A program made the position numbers and the translations under genes. Source: Verrucomicrobiaceae bacterium (lineage in GTDB: Bacteria > Verrucomicrobiota > Verrucomicrobiia > Verrucomicrobiales > Verrucomicrobiaceae). From it: a stretch of DNA of 64,000 bases. Positions 14,894-24,100 of this stretch are shown here, in pieces. The stretch lies in assembly GCA_027484445.1 (NCBI GenBank), contig JAIXSY010000025.1, positions 475,717-539,716 of the forward strand. The letters run 5' to 3'. The stretch's first letter is position 1. Each line of letters opens with the position of its first letter. The notes beneath the pieces are model-generated. The model made no database searches. It saw only the letters and a program-made list of their open reading frames with translations, and was not told the DNA's origin.

Positions 14894-15910
14894 ATGTTTC
14901 GTGCTTGGTTTCTTTGCTTTTTATCCACACTCGCTCATGCGCAGACCTGCGCGTGCACGATCCCCGTCTTTCGCTACGCGCTGGATCGATGGGAGCCTGA
15001 TCGGCTAACGCTGCGAGTGCCTGCGCCGATGGCGAAGAAGCCAGAGGTGCAGGAGCTACTGCGGCCCCTGCGTGCGAATGGTCAGGCGAATCTGGACCTG
15101 AAAACCATGATGGAGGCATCGCCGCAGCAGGCAGAGTTGCGCGACTCAAAAACGGGAGAGCAGGTGGTGTGGTCGGGAGATTTGGATTCTGCGTCTCTGA
15201 GCCAAGTGCTGGATTCACCTGCACGAAGGGTGCTGCTCGATCGAATCTTGTCTGGCCAGAGCGTGGTTTGGGTTCTGGTGGACTCGGGCACGCCGGAGGA
15301 TCAGGCGCAGATGGAGCGCATCGAGCAGCGGCTGAAATTTCTCCAGCAGGTTGCAGCGCTGCCGATCCAGGACCCGCACGATCCCGACAGTCAGTTAGGG
15401 CCGGGACCGCGCCTCAAGCTGGAGTTTGGCACGCTGAGGCTAAAAGCCAGTGACCCTGCCGAGCAGGTGCTGATCCGCATGTTGGCAGGGCCAGAGACAT
15501 CAGGAACGGGTGGCTTTGCCGCAGCAGTGTTTGGGCGGGGGCGCGTGCTGGGCTCTTGGCCGCTGGCGAAGCTGGATGACTTGGCGCTGGAAGATGCCTG
15601 CCTGTATCTCGTGGGGCGCTGCTCTTGCCGAGTGAAAAACCAAAACCCAGGCTGGGATCTGCTGCTGAATGTGAGCTGGGAAAAGGTGCTGAAGGAAGCA
15701 CAGGCCAAGGAAGCAACGCAGCCATCTCCGCCCCCACCCGCCAAGGCAGAACCGGTGGAGGTGGTGCGCACGACACCCGCCGACGTGGCGTTAGCGTCGA
15801 GCCCCAGCATCGAGGACCGGACCGGTGTGCCGCAGTCCTTCATTCTGCTGGCTTCTGCTGGACTTTTGTTGGTTAGCGTCGTGCTGATGCTTCGGAAAAA
15901 CAAAACCTGA
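14894..15910 (+). CDS. Secreted protein with C-terminal membrane anchor, unknown function
   Basis: 338 residues: signal peptide (MFRAWFLCFLSTLAHA), then TCACTIPVFRYALDRW, a long soluble region with an amphipathic repeat-like stretch, CSCRV near residue 243, a Pro-rich linker (QPSPPPPAKAEPVEV) and one hydrophobic C-terminal segment (FILLASAGLLLVSVVLML) followed by RKNKT. It should sit outside the inner membrane, anchored at its C-terminus. I do not know the family. The gene is 6 bp from the tandem ModA-like gene and about 1.5 kb from a rhodanese lipoprotein, all on the same strand, so they probably form one operon with a shared envelope role. Confidence 0.65.
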   Translation: MFRAWFLCFLSTLAHAQTCACTIPVFRYALDRWEPDRLTLRVPAPMAKKPEVQELLRPLRANGQANLDLKTMMEASPQQAELRDSKTGEQVVWSGDLDSASLSQVLDSPARRVLLDRILSGQSVVWVLVDSGTPEDQAQMERIEQRLKFLQQVAALPIQDPHDPDSQLGPGPRLKLEFGTLRLKASDPAEQVLIRMLAGPETSGTGGFAAAVFGRGRVLGSWPLAKLDDLALEDACLYLVGRCSCRVKNQNPGWDLLLNVSWEKVLKEAQAKEATQPSPPPPAKAEPVEVVRTTPADVALASSPSIEDRTGVPQSFILLASAGLLLVSVVLMLRKNKT

Positions 15911-15916
15911 TTCCCA

Positions 15917-17440
15917 ATGCGCTCCTTTCTCGCCTTTCTCTTCCTCGCAGCTGCGGCGGGGCTTGGTTTTTATGCCTGGAAACCCTCACCGCAGGGGCAA
16001 CGGGCAGCGCTCCAGGTGTTCTGCGCAGCGGGTCTGAAAAAGCCGGTCGAGGCGATCGCATCGGCTTTTGAAAAAGACACGGGCACGCGCGTGGAGCTGC
16101 AATTCGGCGGCACAGGCACGCTGCTGAGCCAACTGCGCATCGCGAAGGTCGGGGATGTGTTCCTGGCCGCTGATGCGGGATCGCTGGCCGATGCACGCAA
16201 GCTGGAGGTCATTCGTGAAGTGCTGCCCGTGGCGGTGCAGCATCCGGTGATCGCGGTGGCCGCAGGTAATCCGAAGGGCATTCGCACTCTCGCGGATGTG
16301 GAAAGGGCAGACGTGAAGCTGGCCCTGCCGAATCCAGAGGCGGCCAGCATCGGCAAAGTGGCCAAGCAGCTGCTGGGGGCACGCTGGCAGTCACTAGCCC
16401 AGCAAGCAGTGGTGATGAAACCGACGGTGACTGAGATCGCAGCCGATGTGAAGCTGGGGGCCTGTGATGCAGCCCTCATCTGGGACAGCACCGCTCCTCA
16501 GTTCGGGCTAGACGTGGTGCAGGTGCCAGAGCTTTCGACCCACGCGGAGGAAGCCAGCGCCTGCGTGCTAAGCAGTGCACTCGTCTCTGCCGAGGCGCTG
16601 AAATTCGCGCGCTACCTCAGTGCACCGGAAAAGGGCGGGGCGATTTTTCAGCAGCAAGGGTTTCAAACGCTGGGGGGGGATGCCTGGGCCGAGAAACCGG
16701 AGCTCATCCTCTACAGTGGCGGCGTGAACCGGCCTGCCATTCAGGAGCTGGTGCAGGCCTTTGCCAGCCGGGAGGGCATCGACGTAACGACCGTCTTCAA
16801 TGGCTGCGGCATCCTCTGCGCGGCCATGAAGACCCTGAAGGACAGCACGAACCCGAAGTTCCCCGATGTCTATTATGCCTGCGATGTTTGCTTTGTTCCT
16901 CCCGTGGCGCAGCACTTCCCTGAGGCTGTGCTTTTGACTGAGGCCGAGATTGTGATCGCCGTGCCCAAAGGCAATCCGAAGGGCATTCAGACCTTGGCAG
17001 ACCTAGCCCGACCTGGCCTGCGCGTCGGTTTGTGCAATGCGGAGCAGTCCACCCTGGGCTTCATGAGCGCAGGCATCCTGAGCAGCATGAACCTGCTGGA
17101 GAGTGTGATGAAAAACGCCTCCAGCCAGGTGCCGACCGGGGACTTTTTGGTGAACCAACTGCGCACCGGTTCGCTAGACGCCGCAGTGGTGTATCGAACC
17201 AATTTGCAAAGCCAACCCGAGCACTTCGACGCCATCCCTCTGCCTGCGGACAAGGCCAAGGCGATCCAGCCCTTCGCCGTGAGAAAAGATTCCCCTCACC
17301 GTGCACTGGGCTATCGCTTGCTCGACTACCTGAAAGCGAACCGCGCCAGCTTTGAGAAAGTGGGCTTTGTCTGGCGCGGCGATGCGGCCCCGGTGAAAAG
17401 TGGAGAGCTTGAGATTCCCGATTATCTCAAGCAGAAGTGA
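15917..17440 (+). CDS. Tandem-duplicated ModA-like periplasmic binding protein
   Basis: 507 residues with an N-terminal signal/anchor (FLAFLFLAAAAGLGFYAW) followed by two type II binding-protein domains. Domain 1 (about 30-265) has the ModA-like start LQVFCAAGLKKPVEAIASAF, FGGTGTLLSQL and GDVFLAADAGSL; domain 2 (about 270-500) begins LILYSGGVNRPAIQELVQAF and contains TVFNGCGILCAAM. ModA proteins bind molybdate or tungstate; other relatives bind thiosulfate or other oxyanions, and the ligand here is not deducible. No permease or ATPase gene is near. The next gene overlaps or abuts its stop, suggesting co-expression with the rhodanese. Confidence 0.75.
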   Translation: MRSFLAFLFLAAAAGLGFYAWKPSPQGQRAALQVFCAAGLKKPVEAIASAFEKDTGTRVELQFGGTGTLLSQLRIAKVGDVFLAADAGSLADARKLEVIREVLPVAVQHPVIAVAAGNPKGIRTLADVERADVKLALPNPEAASIGKVAKQLLGARWQSLAQQAVVMKPTVTEIAADVKLGACDAALIWDSTAPQFGLDVVQVPELSTHAEEASACVLSSALVSAEALKFARYLSAPEKGGAIFQQQGFQTLGGDAWAEKPELILYSGGVNRPAIQELVQAFASREGIDVTTVFNGCGILCAAMKTLKDSTNPKFPDVYYACDVCFVPPVAQHFPEAVLLTEAEIVIAVPKGNPKGIQTLADLARPGLRVGLCNAEQSTLGFMSAGILSSMNLLESVMKNASSQVPTGDFLVNQLRTGSLDAAVVYRTNLQSQPEHFDAIPLPADKAKAIQPFAVRKDSPHRALGYRLLDYLKANRASFEKVGFVWRGDAAPVKSGELEIPDYLKQK

Positions 17441-17448
17441 GGTCCATC

Positions 17449-17880
17449 ATGCTGCGCTTTTTTGCCCTCCTTCCTCTGCTGCTGGCGGCCTGTGAGCCCA
17501 CGCCGAGCCCGCCCGTGCTGACCTCTCCGCCTGAGGTCCAGCTGCCTGCCACGGTGAAGCGTCTGGAGCCTGAGGCAGCCGCTGCCTGGATTCAGGCGCA
17601 CCCCCAGGCAGTGGTGCTGGATGTGCGTGAAGACTGGGAAATCGCCAAAGAAGGACGCATCGCGGGTGCCCTGTGGGCGGATTACCTGAACGATGAACGC
17701 TTTGCCCAAGCCACGGGTTCGATTGATCCTGCCACGCCCTGCCTGATTTACTGCACGCTGGGCGGGCGCTCTGCCCTGGCTGCGGAAAAGCTGGTGGCAC
17801 GTGGCTTCAAGGAGCTTTCGCTTTTGGATGGAGGATGGGAAGGATGGCTGCGCGCGGGGAAGCCGGTGCAGAAGCCGTGA
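17449..17880 (+). CDS. Rhodanese-domain lipoprotein
   Basis: 143 residues; lipobox LAAC (Cys15), a Pro-rich linker, then one rhodanese domain with AVVLDVREDWE and the active-site loop YCTLGGRS (Cys102). Rhodaneses carry a persulfide on this Cys and transfer sulfur; here it would act outside the inner membrane. The ATG at 17449 has GAGGT five bases upstream, better than the GTG at 17437 that overlaps the previous stop. Its last 74 bp overlap the 3' end of the convergent NlpC/P60 gene. Neighbouring a ModA-like oxyanion-binding protein, a role with a sulfur anion is possible but unproven. Confidence 0.8.
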   Translation: MLRFFALLPLLLAACEPTPSPPVLTSPPEVQLPATVKRLEPEAAAAWIQAHPQAVVLDVREDWEIAKEGRIAGALWADYLNDERFAQATGSIDPATPCLIYCTLGGRSALAAEKLVARGFKELSLLDGGWEGWLRAGKPVQKP

Positions 17881-18520
17881 GCCCTGGCACGCTGCCATAG
17901 CCGTAGAGGCTGGCCTTGGCGTCCGGCTTGGGCAGCACAAAATCAAAGAGACTGACGCCTGTGCGGCGCTGCCCCTCGTAGCGGCGGCCATCGCTGGCAC
18001 CAAAAATGATGGGCTTGCCCGTGGTTTTGTTTTGGCCCAAAAAAAGCATGACGTGCGTGACGGGGATCTGGCGCCGCGTGGCATCGTAGGTGCCGGACCA
18101 AAAGATGAGGTCGCCAGGCCGCAGCGAGCCGAACTCGGCATGACCCAGGCTGTCTGCTTTTTCGATCCGATGCAGCCTGCCTTTTTTCTGCACCCAACCG
18201 CAGATCTGGTCAGACTGGCGGGGCACGTCTGCGATGCCTGCCTTTTGCAGCAGGTGGTAAATCGTACCCGAGCAGTCCATGCCCCCCCGAGAAGGATCAT
18301 GAGAAGCGAAGACGTAGGTCAGTTTCATGCGCGTGAGCTCCAGCGCGGCACGGATGAGCTTCTGGATCGGCTCAGGCTGCTGATCAAAGTCGAGCAGCTC
18401 TGACTCATCCAACGTACTGACCGCAGCGGGGCGTCGCACTTCCTCCGATTCGGCCATGCCGAGGAGCGGTAAACCGAGCATGAGCGCCATCAGGCAGCGA
18501 GGAAAGCATGAGGCAAACAT
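17807..18520 (-). CDS. NlpC/P60-type cysteine peptidase (secreted)
   Basis: 237 residues with a signal peptide (MFASCFPRCLMALMLGLPLLG), a helical region (EPIQKLIRAALELTRMKLTY), and an NlpC/P60 domain: catalytic Cys83 in GMDCSGTIYHLL, SLRPGDLIFWSG and His156 in PVTHVMLFLGQ. Family members cut peptide cross-links or stems in peptidoglycan. The ATG at 18520 starts the signal peptide; the longer frame to 18688 would overlap the next gene. The 3' end overlaps the rhodanese gene for 74 bp on the opposite strand. Confidence 0.82.
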   Translation of the reverse strand: MFASCFPRCLMALMLGLPLLGMAESEEVRRPAAVSTLDESELLDFDQQPEPIQKLIRAALELTRMKLTYVFASHDPSRGGMDCSGTIYHLLQKAGIADVPRQSDQICGWVQKKGRLHRIEKADSLGHAEFGSLRPGDLIFWSGTYDATRRQIPVTHVMLFLGQNKTTGKPIIFGASDGRRYEGQRRTGVSLFDFVLPKPDAKASLYGYGSVPGLTASAPASPRAAILPILHPKAKAP

Positions 18521-18540
18521 GGTAATCTGAAGCGTGGAAT

Positions 18541-19200
18541 TCAGGGCTGCCAGCTCAGACGAATGCGGCCCGTGCGGACGGGTGGGGCACAGGGAGGACG
18601 GCAGGGCTGACCGTAACCCCAGCCTGGACTGTAGGTGGGAAAGCCCCAGCTTGGTGTGAACCAGCCCGGCTGCCCAGGAATCTGCCACCCAGGAACGATC
18701 ACCGTCTGGCGGTAAATGCCCTCAGGAGTGAAGACGGCTCCCAGCGGAGGTAACGAAGGCACCCCCACGACAGATGGGGATTGACGCGCCCGCTCGACTG
18801 CCGCACGGGCCTGCGCCTCTTGCCCGAGGCTACGCAGATGATCGCGCTGTGCTGCCGCAGCCAAGAGCTGAAAGCGTGCCTCTTCCCGGCGGGCAGCTTC
18901 CTTCTGGGCTTGGACACGCGCCTCCCGCTCCTGCTGACGGCGTGCCTCCATCTGCTGGGCATAGGCACGCGCGCGCTTCGCGTCGTAGCCCAGGCGCTGG
19001 CGCCACTCGGGCGAAAGATCCGTGAAGAGCACCCTCGCGGCCCCTGTGGCATGGCGAAACGAAACCGCATCTGGGTCCACGCGGACGATCTCGCATTGCA
19101 CAAAACGCTTGCCGGTCAGAGTCATGATCTCGGTCAGTGGCTGAGCCCATGTTGCCTGAAGGCTGAGGCTCAGCGCGAGGCAAAGAATCCTAAATTTCAT
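18541..19200 (-). CDS. Secreted coiled-coil protein with GK-x-F 'SHD1-like' N-domain
   Basis: 219 residues: signal peptide ending ATWAQP, then a small beta domain (MTLTGKRFVQCEIVRVDP, AVSFRHATGAARVLFTDLSP) of a type that recurs in many Verrucomicrobia secreted proteins, a highly charged Ala/Arg/Glu/Gln-rich helix of about 80 residues likely to form a coiled coil, and a C-terminal Pro/Gly/Trp-rich tail (GWFTPSWGFPTYSPGWGYGQ) with two Cys. Function unknown. It lies 20 bp upstream of the NlpC/P60 gene on the same strand and is probably co-transcribed, suggesting a cell-wall context. ATG at 19206 is an equally possible start. Confidence 0.65.
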   Translation of the reverse strand: MKFRILCLALSLSLQATWAQPLTEIMTLTGKRFVQCEIVRVDPDAVSFRHATGAARVLFTDLSPEWRQRLGYDAKRARAYAQQMEARRQQEREARVQAQKEAARREEARFQLLAAAAQRDHLRSLGQEAQARAAVERARQSPSVVGVPSLPPLGAVFTPEGIYRQTVIVPGWQIPGQPGWFTPSWGFPTYSPGWGYGQPCRPPCAPPVRTGRIRLSWQP

Positions 19201-19301
19201 GGCCATGTGATGACGAGCATGACACGCCTTGGCTTCGATGCAGGTAAAAAAATCCTCTCCTGGCATCGCGTGCTGCGCGGATGATGCCTCTCCCAAGCCG
19301 A

Positions 19302-19335
19302 AAAAAATCCCGGACGATCTGAAGGATCGTCCGGG
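19302..19335 (-). terminator. Rho-independent terminator of the cytochrome/SUMF1 gene
   Basis: A perfect 11-bp stem (CCCGGACGATC at 19309-19319, GATCGTCCGGG at 19325-19335) with a 5-nt loop. Read on the minus strand it is followed by seven T (A-run 19301-19307 on the plus strand), 34 bp after the stop at 19369. Confidence 0.85.
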
Positions 19336-19368
19336 ACCAAAACAAAGCTGCGCTGAGGTCAGTCTAGC

Positions 19369-21096
19369 TTACTCACGAGCCACGCCGTTGTTCCAGGCGG
19401 CGAACATTTCCTCGACCGTCGGAATTTCCAGCGGGCGCACAATGCGGAAGCCCAGCCAAGTCGCATCGGTCAGGTACCAGATGGACTTCGGCAGCTGGGG
19501 ATCTTGCTGCTTCCAGCCAGGCTCGGAGGAGCGCCGAGCGGAGCTGCGGCACATTTCAGGATCGTCATCGTAGTGACCGCCACGTGCCACATGAGGGTAA
19601 GGCGTCTTGGAGGGAATCCACTTGTCACCACCAAGGCTAGCGATGCTTTTGAAGCCATCGGGCAAGTATTGGTCCAGGCACCATTCGCAGACATTGCCGT
19701 AGATGTCATGCAGCCCCCAGGGATTCGGCTTCTTTTTGCCCACTTGGCTGTATTGGAAGTTCGGGGCATTTTCGAAGAACCAAGCATAGTCCTTCAGCTG
19801 GGAGGCATCATCGCCGAAGAAGTAGGCCGTGGTGGTGCCTGCACGAGCTGCGTATTCCCACTCAGCTTCCGTCGGCAGTCGGTAAAAGTGACCGGTCTGT
19901 GCGCTCAGCCATTGGCAATATTTGTTCGCGGCATGTTGCGTCATGCAGATGGCAGGGAAGCCGTTGCGGCCCATGCCGAAATCCATCGGCTGATAGGGAG
20001 GCGTTGGCTGAGAAATGAGTTCCTCCGGCTTGTCGGTCGGTGCCCAGACCTTGCGGCTGCCGTCTTTGTTGCGGCCTTCACTGGTCAGCTGATAGGGCTC
20101 GTATTCGTCCCAGGTGACTTCGTATTTGCCGATCCAGAAGGGCTTGATCTTCACCTTCACCTGCGGGCCTTCATCGTCAGAGCGACCCGATTCACTCGAT
20201 GGGCTGCCCAGCATGAACTCGCCGCTTTTGATAGCGACCATTGAGTAAGGCGCACCGGTTTTGGGCACCTTGGTGTCATAGCTCTTCATGTCCGCCTCAG
20301 CTTTTTCCTGGGAGGTCTGCACGATAAAGGCATGGATTTTTTTCACCAGCTCCAGGTTGTCTGGATTGGTAGAGGCCACTGCTGCCTTCTCTTTGGCCAC
20401 AAGTTTCACATCATCCGGCCACACGGCACCTTGCTCGATCCAGCCTTTCAGCAGGGCGATTTCTTCTTTCTTCAACGGTCCACCACTCTTCTTGGGAGGC
20501 ATGAGATCATCATCGTCCTCAGCCAGTGTGGTCAGGTGGTAGATGGCACTTTTCTCTAGATTGAAAGGCACGATGTTTGGTGCGCTCTCGCCTGTCTCGA
20601 AGGCCTGCTTCTTCGTGGTCAAGATCCACTCACCCTTGTCCTTCTCGGGGTTGTGACAACTCACGCAGTTTTGCTCCAAAATGGGCTGAATGTGCTTCAC
20701 GAAATCGATGCGTGGCTGCACGCCGAGGGTCACTCCAGCGGGCCAGTCGGCTCCTTGCTCGATCCAGTTTTTGATGACCTCAATCTGCGTTTTGTCGAGC
20801 AGCCCTTCCTTGGCCGGAGGCATCACCATGTCATCCTCCGCAGGCAGAATCAGCGTGGTGTAGATGGAGCTTTTTTTCAGATCACCAGGCGTCAGGCCAG
20901 GGCCATTTTCATTGCCCTTCATGGCATCTTCCTTCGTGTGCAGGCGGAAGTCGCCTTTGTCCTTATCGACACCATGACAATGGGTGCAGGCAGCTTCGAG
21001 AATGGGTTTGACCTGAGTGGTGAAGTCCACCTTGTCCGCAGCCAAGGCTGGCAGCGAAAAGGTGGCGAGAACGGCAGTAAAGCGTATTTTGAGCAT
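19369..21096 (-). CDS. Double cytochrome-motif protein with C-terminal formylglycine-generating-enzyme-like domain
   Basis: 575 residues: signal peptide (LATFSLPALAA), two planctomycete-type cytochrome units with CTHCH (37-41) and CVSCH (144-148), each followed by an MPP motif, then a SUMF1/FGE-like domain from about residue 275 (MVAIKSGEFMLGSP, FWIGKYEVTWDEYEP, YRLPTEAEWEYAARAGT, GLHDIYGNVCEWCLDQYLP, GFRIVRP). In true FGE two cysteines near RxxxR bind copper; here that stretch (DDDPEMCRSSARRSS) keeps one, so sulfatase activation is doubtful. Such cytochrome-SUMF1 fusions are typical of Planctomycetes and Verrucomicrobia. The ATG at 21096 starts the signal peptide. Terminated by the hairpin at 19302-19335. 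Confidence 0.82.
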   Translation of the reverse strand: MLKIRFTAVLATFSLPALAADKVDFTTQVKPILEAACTHCHGVDKDKGDFRLHTKEDAMKGNENGPGLTPGDLKKSSIYTTLILPAEDDMVMPPAKEGLLDKTQIEVIKNWIEQGADWPAGVTLGVQPRIDFVKHIQPILEQNCVSCHNPEKDKGEWILTTKKQAFETGESAPNIVPFNLEKSAIYHLTTLAEDDDDLMPPKKSGGPLKKEEIALLKGWIEQGAVWPDDVKLVAKEKAAVASTNPDNLELVKKIHAFIVQTSQEKAEADMKSYDTKVPKTGAPYSMVAIKSGEFMLGSPSSESGRSDDEGPQVKVKIKPFWIGKYEVTWDEYEPYQLTSEGRNKDGSRKVWAPTDKPEELISQPTPPYQPMDFGMGRNGFPAICMTQHAANKYCQWLSAQTGHFYRLPTEAEWEYAARAGTTTAYFFGDDASQLKDYAWFFENAPNFQYSQVGKKKPNPWGLHDIYGNVCEWCLDQYLPDGFKSIASLGGDKWIPSKTPYPHVARGGHYDDDPEMCRSSARRSSEPGWKQQDPQLPKSIWYLTDATWLGFRIVRPLEIPTVEEMFAAWNNGVARE

Positions 21097-21184
21097 GATG
21101 GAAACAGGCAAGATACGTAGGCGGCGGTGTCAGGGTGGAAACTGAAAAATGCAACGATGCTGGAGCCAAATGACAAGGGCTAGG

Positions 21185-24100
21185 TCACTTCAGTGTCTGC
21201 AACCACGCCACGAGGTCCGCGAGGCCTTGCGGGCCGATGGCAACGGCGAGGCCGGGGGGCATGAGGGAGTCCTTCAGCTCCTCCTTCTTGACCAGATTGG
21301 CCTTTTTGACGGTGGTGGTGGCTCCGCCGGCCATTTTGAGGGTGAGGTCGGTGTCGGTTTCACTGACGGTGAAGCCCATGACGGTTTGACCTTCTTTCGT
21401 GGTGACGTTGAGGCCGACGAAGCTGTGCTCGATGGCGGCGCTGGGGTAGAGAATGGCGGTGAAAAGGCCGTCTTTGCTGAGCTTCGCGCCGATCTGCGTC
21501 AAATCGGGGCCGAAGTCGATGAACTGGCCTTTGACGCGATGGCAGGCCACGCAGCCGGCCTGCGTGAACATGGCCTGGCCTTTGGCGGCATCGCCCTTCA
21601 ACTGCATGAGTTCGGGCAGTTTGGGGAAGTTGGCGAGACCTTGCGCGGCGGGCAGCGGCAGGGCCTTCGCGGCTTCGTTGCGCACACTGGCATCGGTGCT
21701 GCGGCTGAGGGCCAACGCTGCCTGATCTTTGAGTTCGGTCGGCAATTTGCCTTCGGACTGCCATTTGAGGATCGCGCGACCGCCTTCCCCGCTGAGCGCG
21801 AGGGCGTCGATGAGCACGCGGCGCACGTCCTCGCGCTTCTCTGGCCAGAAATGCTGGTTCATGACCGCCACCGCCGCACGATCGCTCACGCGACCCAGCG
21901 CCGCGATGAGCGCCTTGGCCGATTTCGCGTCCACCTCCTTCAAAAAGCGCAGTGCACCCTCGCGATTCGCCGCGATGAGCCGCGCCGCGTTCACCGACTC
22001 CGGCGCGTTCGGGTTCGCGCTGATGAAATCGAGCAGTTCCTTCTCAAAACCCGTCAGGTTGAGCCTTTCGACCAAGGCCACAAAGTCTGCCTTGCCGATC
22101 ACCGGCTTCAAAAGCGCCTCCAGCCGCGTCTTGGCCTCGGGATTGGAAGCGATGGCATTGCGGTCGAGCAACGCGGTGGCCGCGAGAGCCGTTTCGGCGT
22201 CCGCTTTGTGGAAGATGGTCAGCGCAGCCTTGGAGACTTCTTCGCGGTGGTGGTATTGGAGGAGTTGGAGGGCGCGGAGATAGGAAAATTCAGAAGTCAG
22301 ATGAGCTTGCGACTTTTTGAATTCGACCAAGCGCACAGCGAGCGCATCGACAGCAGATTTGGAGCGGTTTCTCCAGACAAGAACATCCCGGACTTGCTGT
22401 TCGTTCTGCGTTCTCTGCTGTTTGCCATCAACAGCATCGGCCATGCGTCCCCACCAATTTAGATCGGCACCAATACCCATCGCTTCGAGAAGCCAGCGGT
22501 CGCCAGACTCTTGAGTGTGGGATAATTGATTCCACAACTCATCTGCCATCGCATGAATCTGGAATCTCAACGCAATCGCCGCTTCGCGGCGCACGGCGGG
22601 TGATTGGTCATTCACGACCTCGGCGATGACTTCGCGGAGCTTCTCAGGCTGATCACGATACATTTGGCGCGCCGCACGGATCGCGGTTATGCGGATGTTT
22701 TCATCAGTGTCTTCGAGAACCGATTCATGCAGTGACCCGAAAGCGGTGTGACTGTTCGCTTCCACCAGCACTCCAGATGCTGGCGAGACATTGTATTGTT
22801 TCTTGCCCAATATGGCGAGCAACCACAACGCCCGCGCGCGATGTTGCGGTTCGGCTTTTTTGTCTTCGAATAAAGCTTTCAGTGAGGGCTCGGCGTTTGA
22901 TCCTATTTTCATCAAAGCCTGCCACGCGAGATACCGCACGGCCTCATTCGGTGACTTCAAAGCCTCCACAGCGCCTTCAGCCGTCTCCAACTTGAAACTT
23001 GGAACCTGAAACTTCAAACCCGCCTTCGTCGTCACCCGAAACAACCTCCCCCGCGTCACATCGCCCATTCCATGTCCGCCGACGCCGGGGTCATACCAGT
23101 CGGCGACGATCAAAGAGCCATCGGGGGCGACGGCGACGTCGCTGGGGCGGAACCAGCGGTTTTGGCTGCCGTCGAGGACGTTGACGATCTCGGCTTTGTA
23201 GCCGGCGCCGTCGGGCTGGGTGATGTAGCCGCGGACGACGTTCGGGCCGGCGTCGCAGTGGATGGGCTGGCCGTGGAAGATGCTGGGGAGGAGGTCGCCT
23301 TCATAGACCGCCATGCCGGTGGGGCTGCCTGCGCCGGTGAGAAGCATGTTCGGGACGACGCCGGGGTCGTTTTGATGCCAGTGACGCTGCGGGATCTCGC
23401 TTTCCCAACCGATGCGCGGCGTCTGCCAGCCTGCGCCGGTCATTTCGTCGGAGTAGCCGTAGTTGCCGAACTCCATGACGTAGTTGATGCGCACGCCTTT
23501 GTTGCCGTCGTCGTCGTTGTCGGACTGCCACAGGGTGCCGAAGCTATCGACGGCGACTTCCCAGTTGTTGCGGAAGTTCCAGGCGAGCACCTCGACCTTG
23601 CTGCCATCCAGCTCGCAGCGGAAGACCATGCCTTGCTGGTAGGGGCGGTTGTTTTGATTGGTGCACTTCACGCCGTGGATGTCGGTGATGAGATTGCCGT
23701 CCTTGTCGCAGAGCTGTTTGCCGGCGTTGCCAAAGTTGAAGTAGAGACGGCCATCGGGACCAAAGTGGAAGGCGTGGATGCCGTGGTCGTGCTGCGCACC
23801 GCCGATCTTGGTGAACATCAATTCTTTGCGGTCGGCCTTATCGTCGCCGTTGTCGTCGATGAGCCAGAAAACGTCGTCGCCGCAGGAGATGAGCGCTTTG
23901 TTGCCGAGCACGCAGATGCCGTGGGCGCTGTCCACATCGCGGCCCTGGTGGAAGACGGTGGATTTGTCGGCCTTCGCGTCGCCATCGGTGTCTTCGAGGA
24001 TGAGGATGCGGTCGCCCTCGGCGCGTTCGCCGTTGTGCTTGCGGTAGTTCACGACCTCGCACACCCAGACGCGGCCGCGGTGGTCGATGTCGATGCTGGC

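Noticed and set aside
17881..18403. Plus-strand continuation of the rhodanese region as a second gene
   Set aside because: The frame is antisense to the NlpC/P60 catalytic domain and has no motif.
21149..22462. 437-codon plus-strand frame opposite the same gene
   Set aside because: Antisense artefact; the HEAT and cytochrome motifs are on the minus strand.
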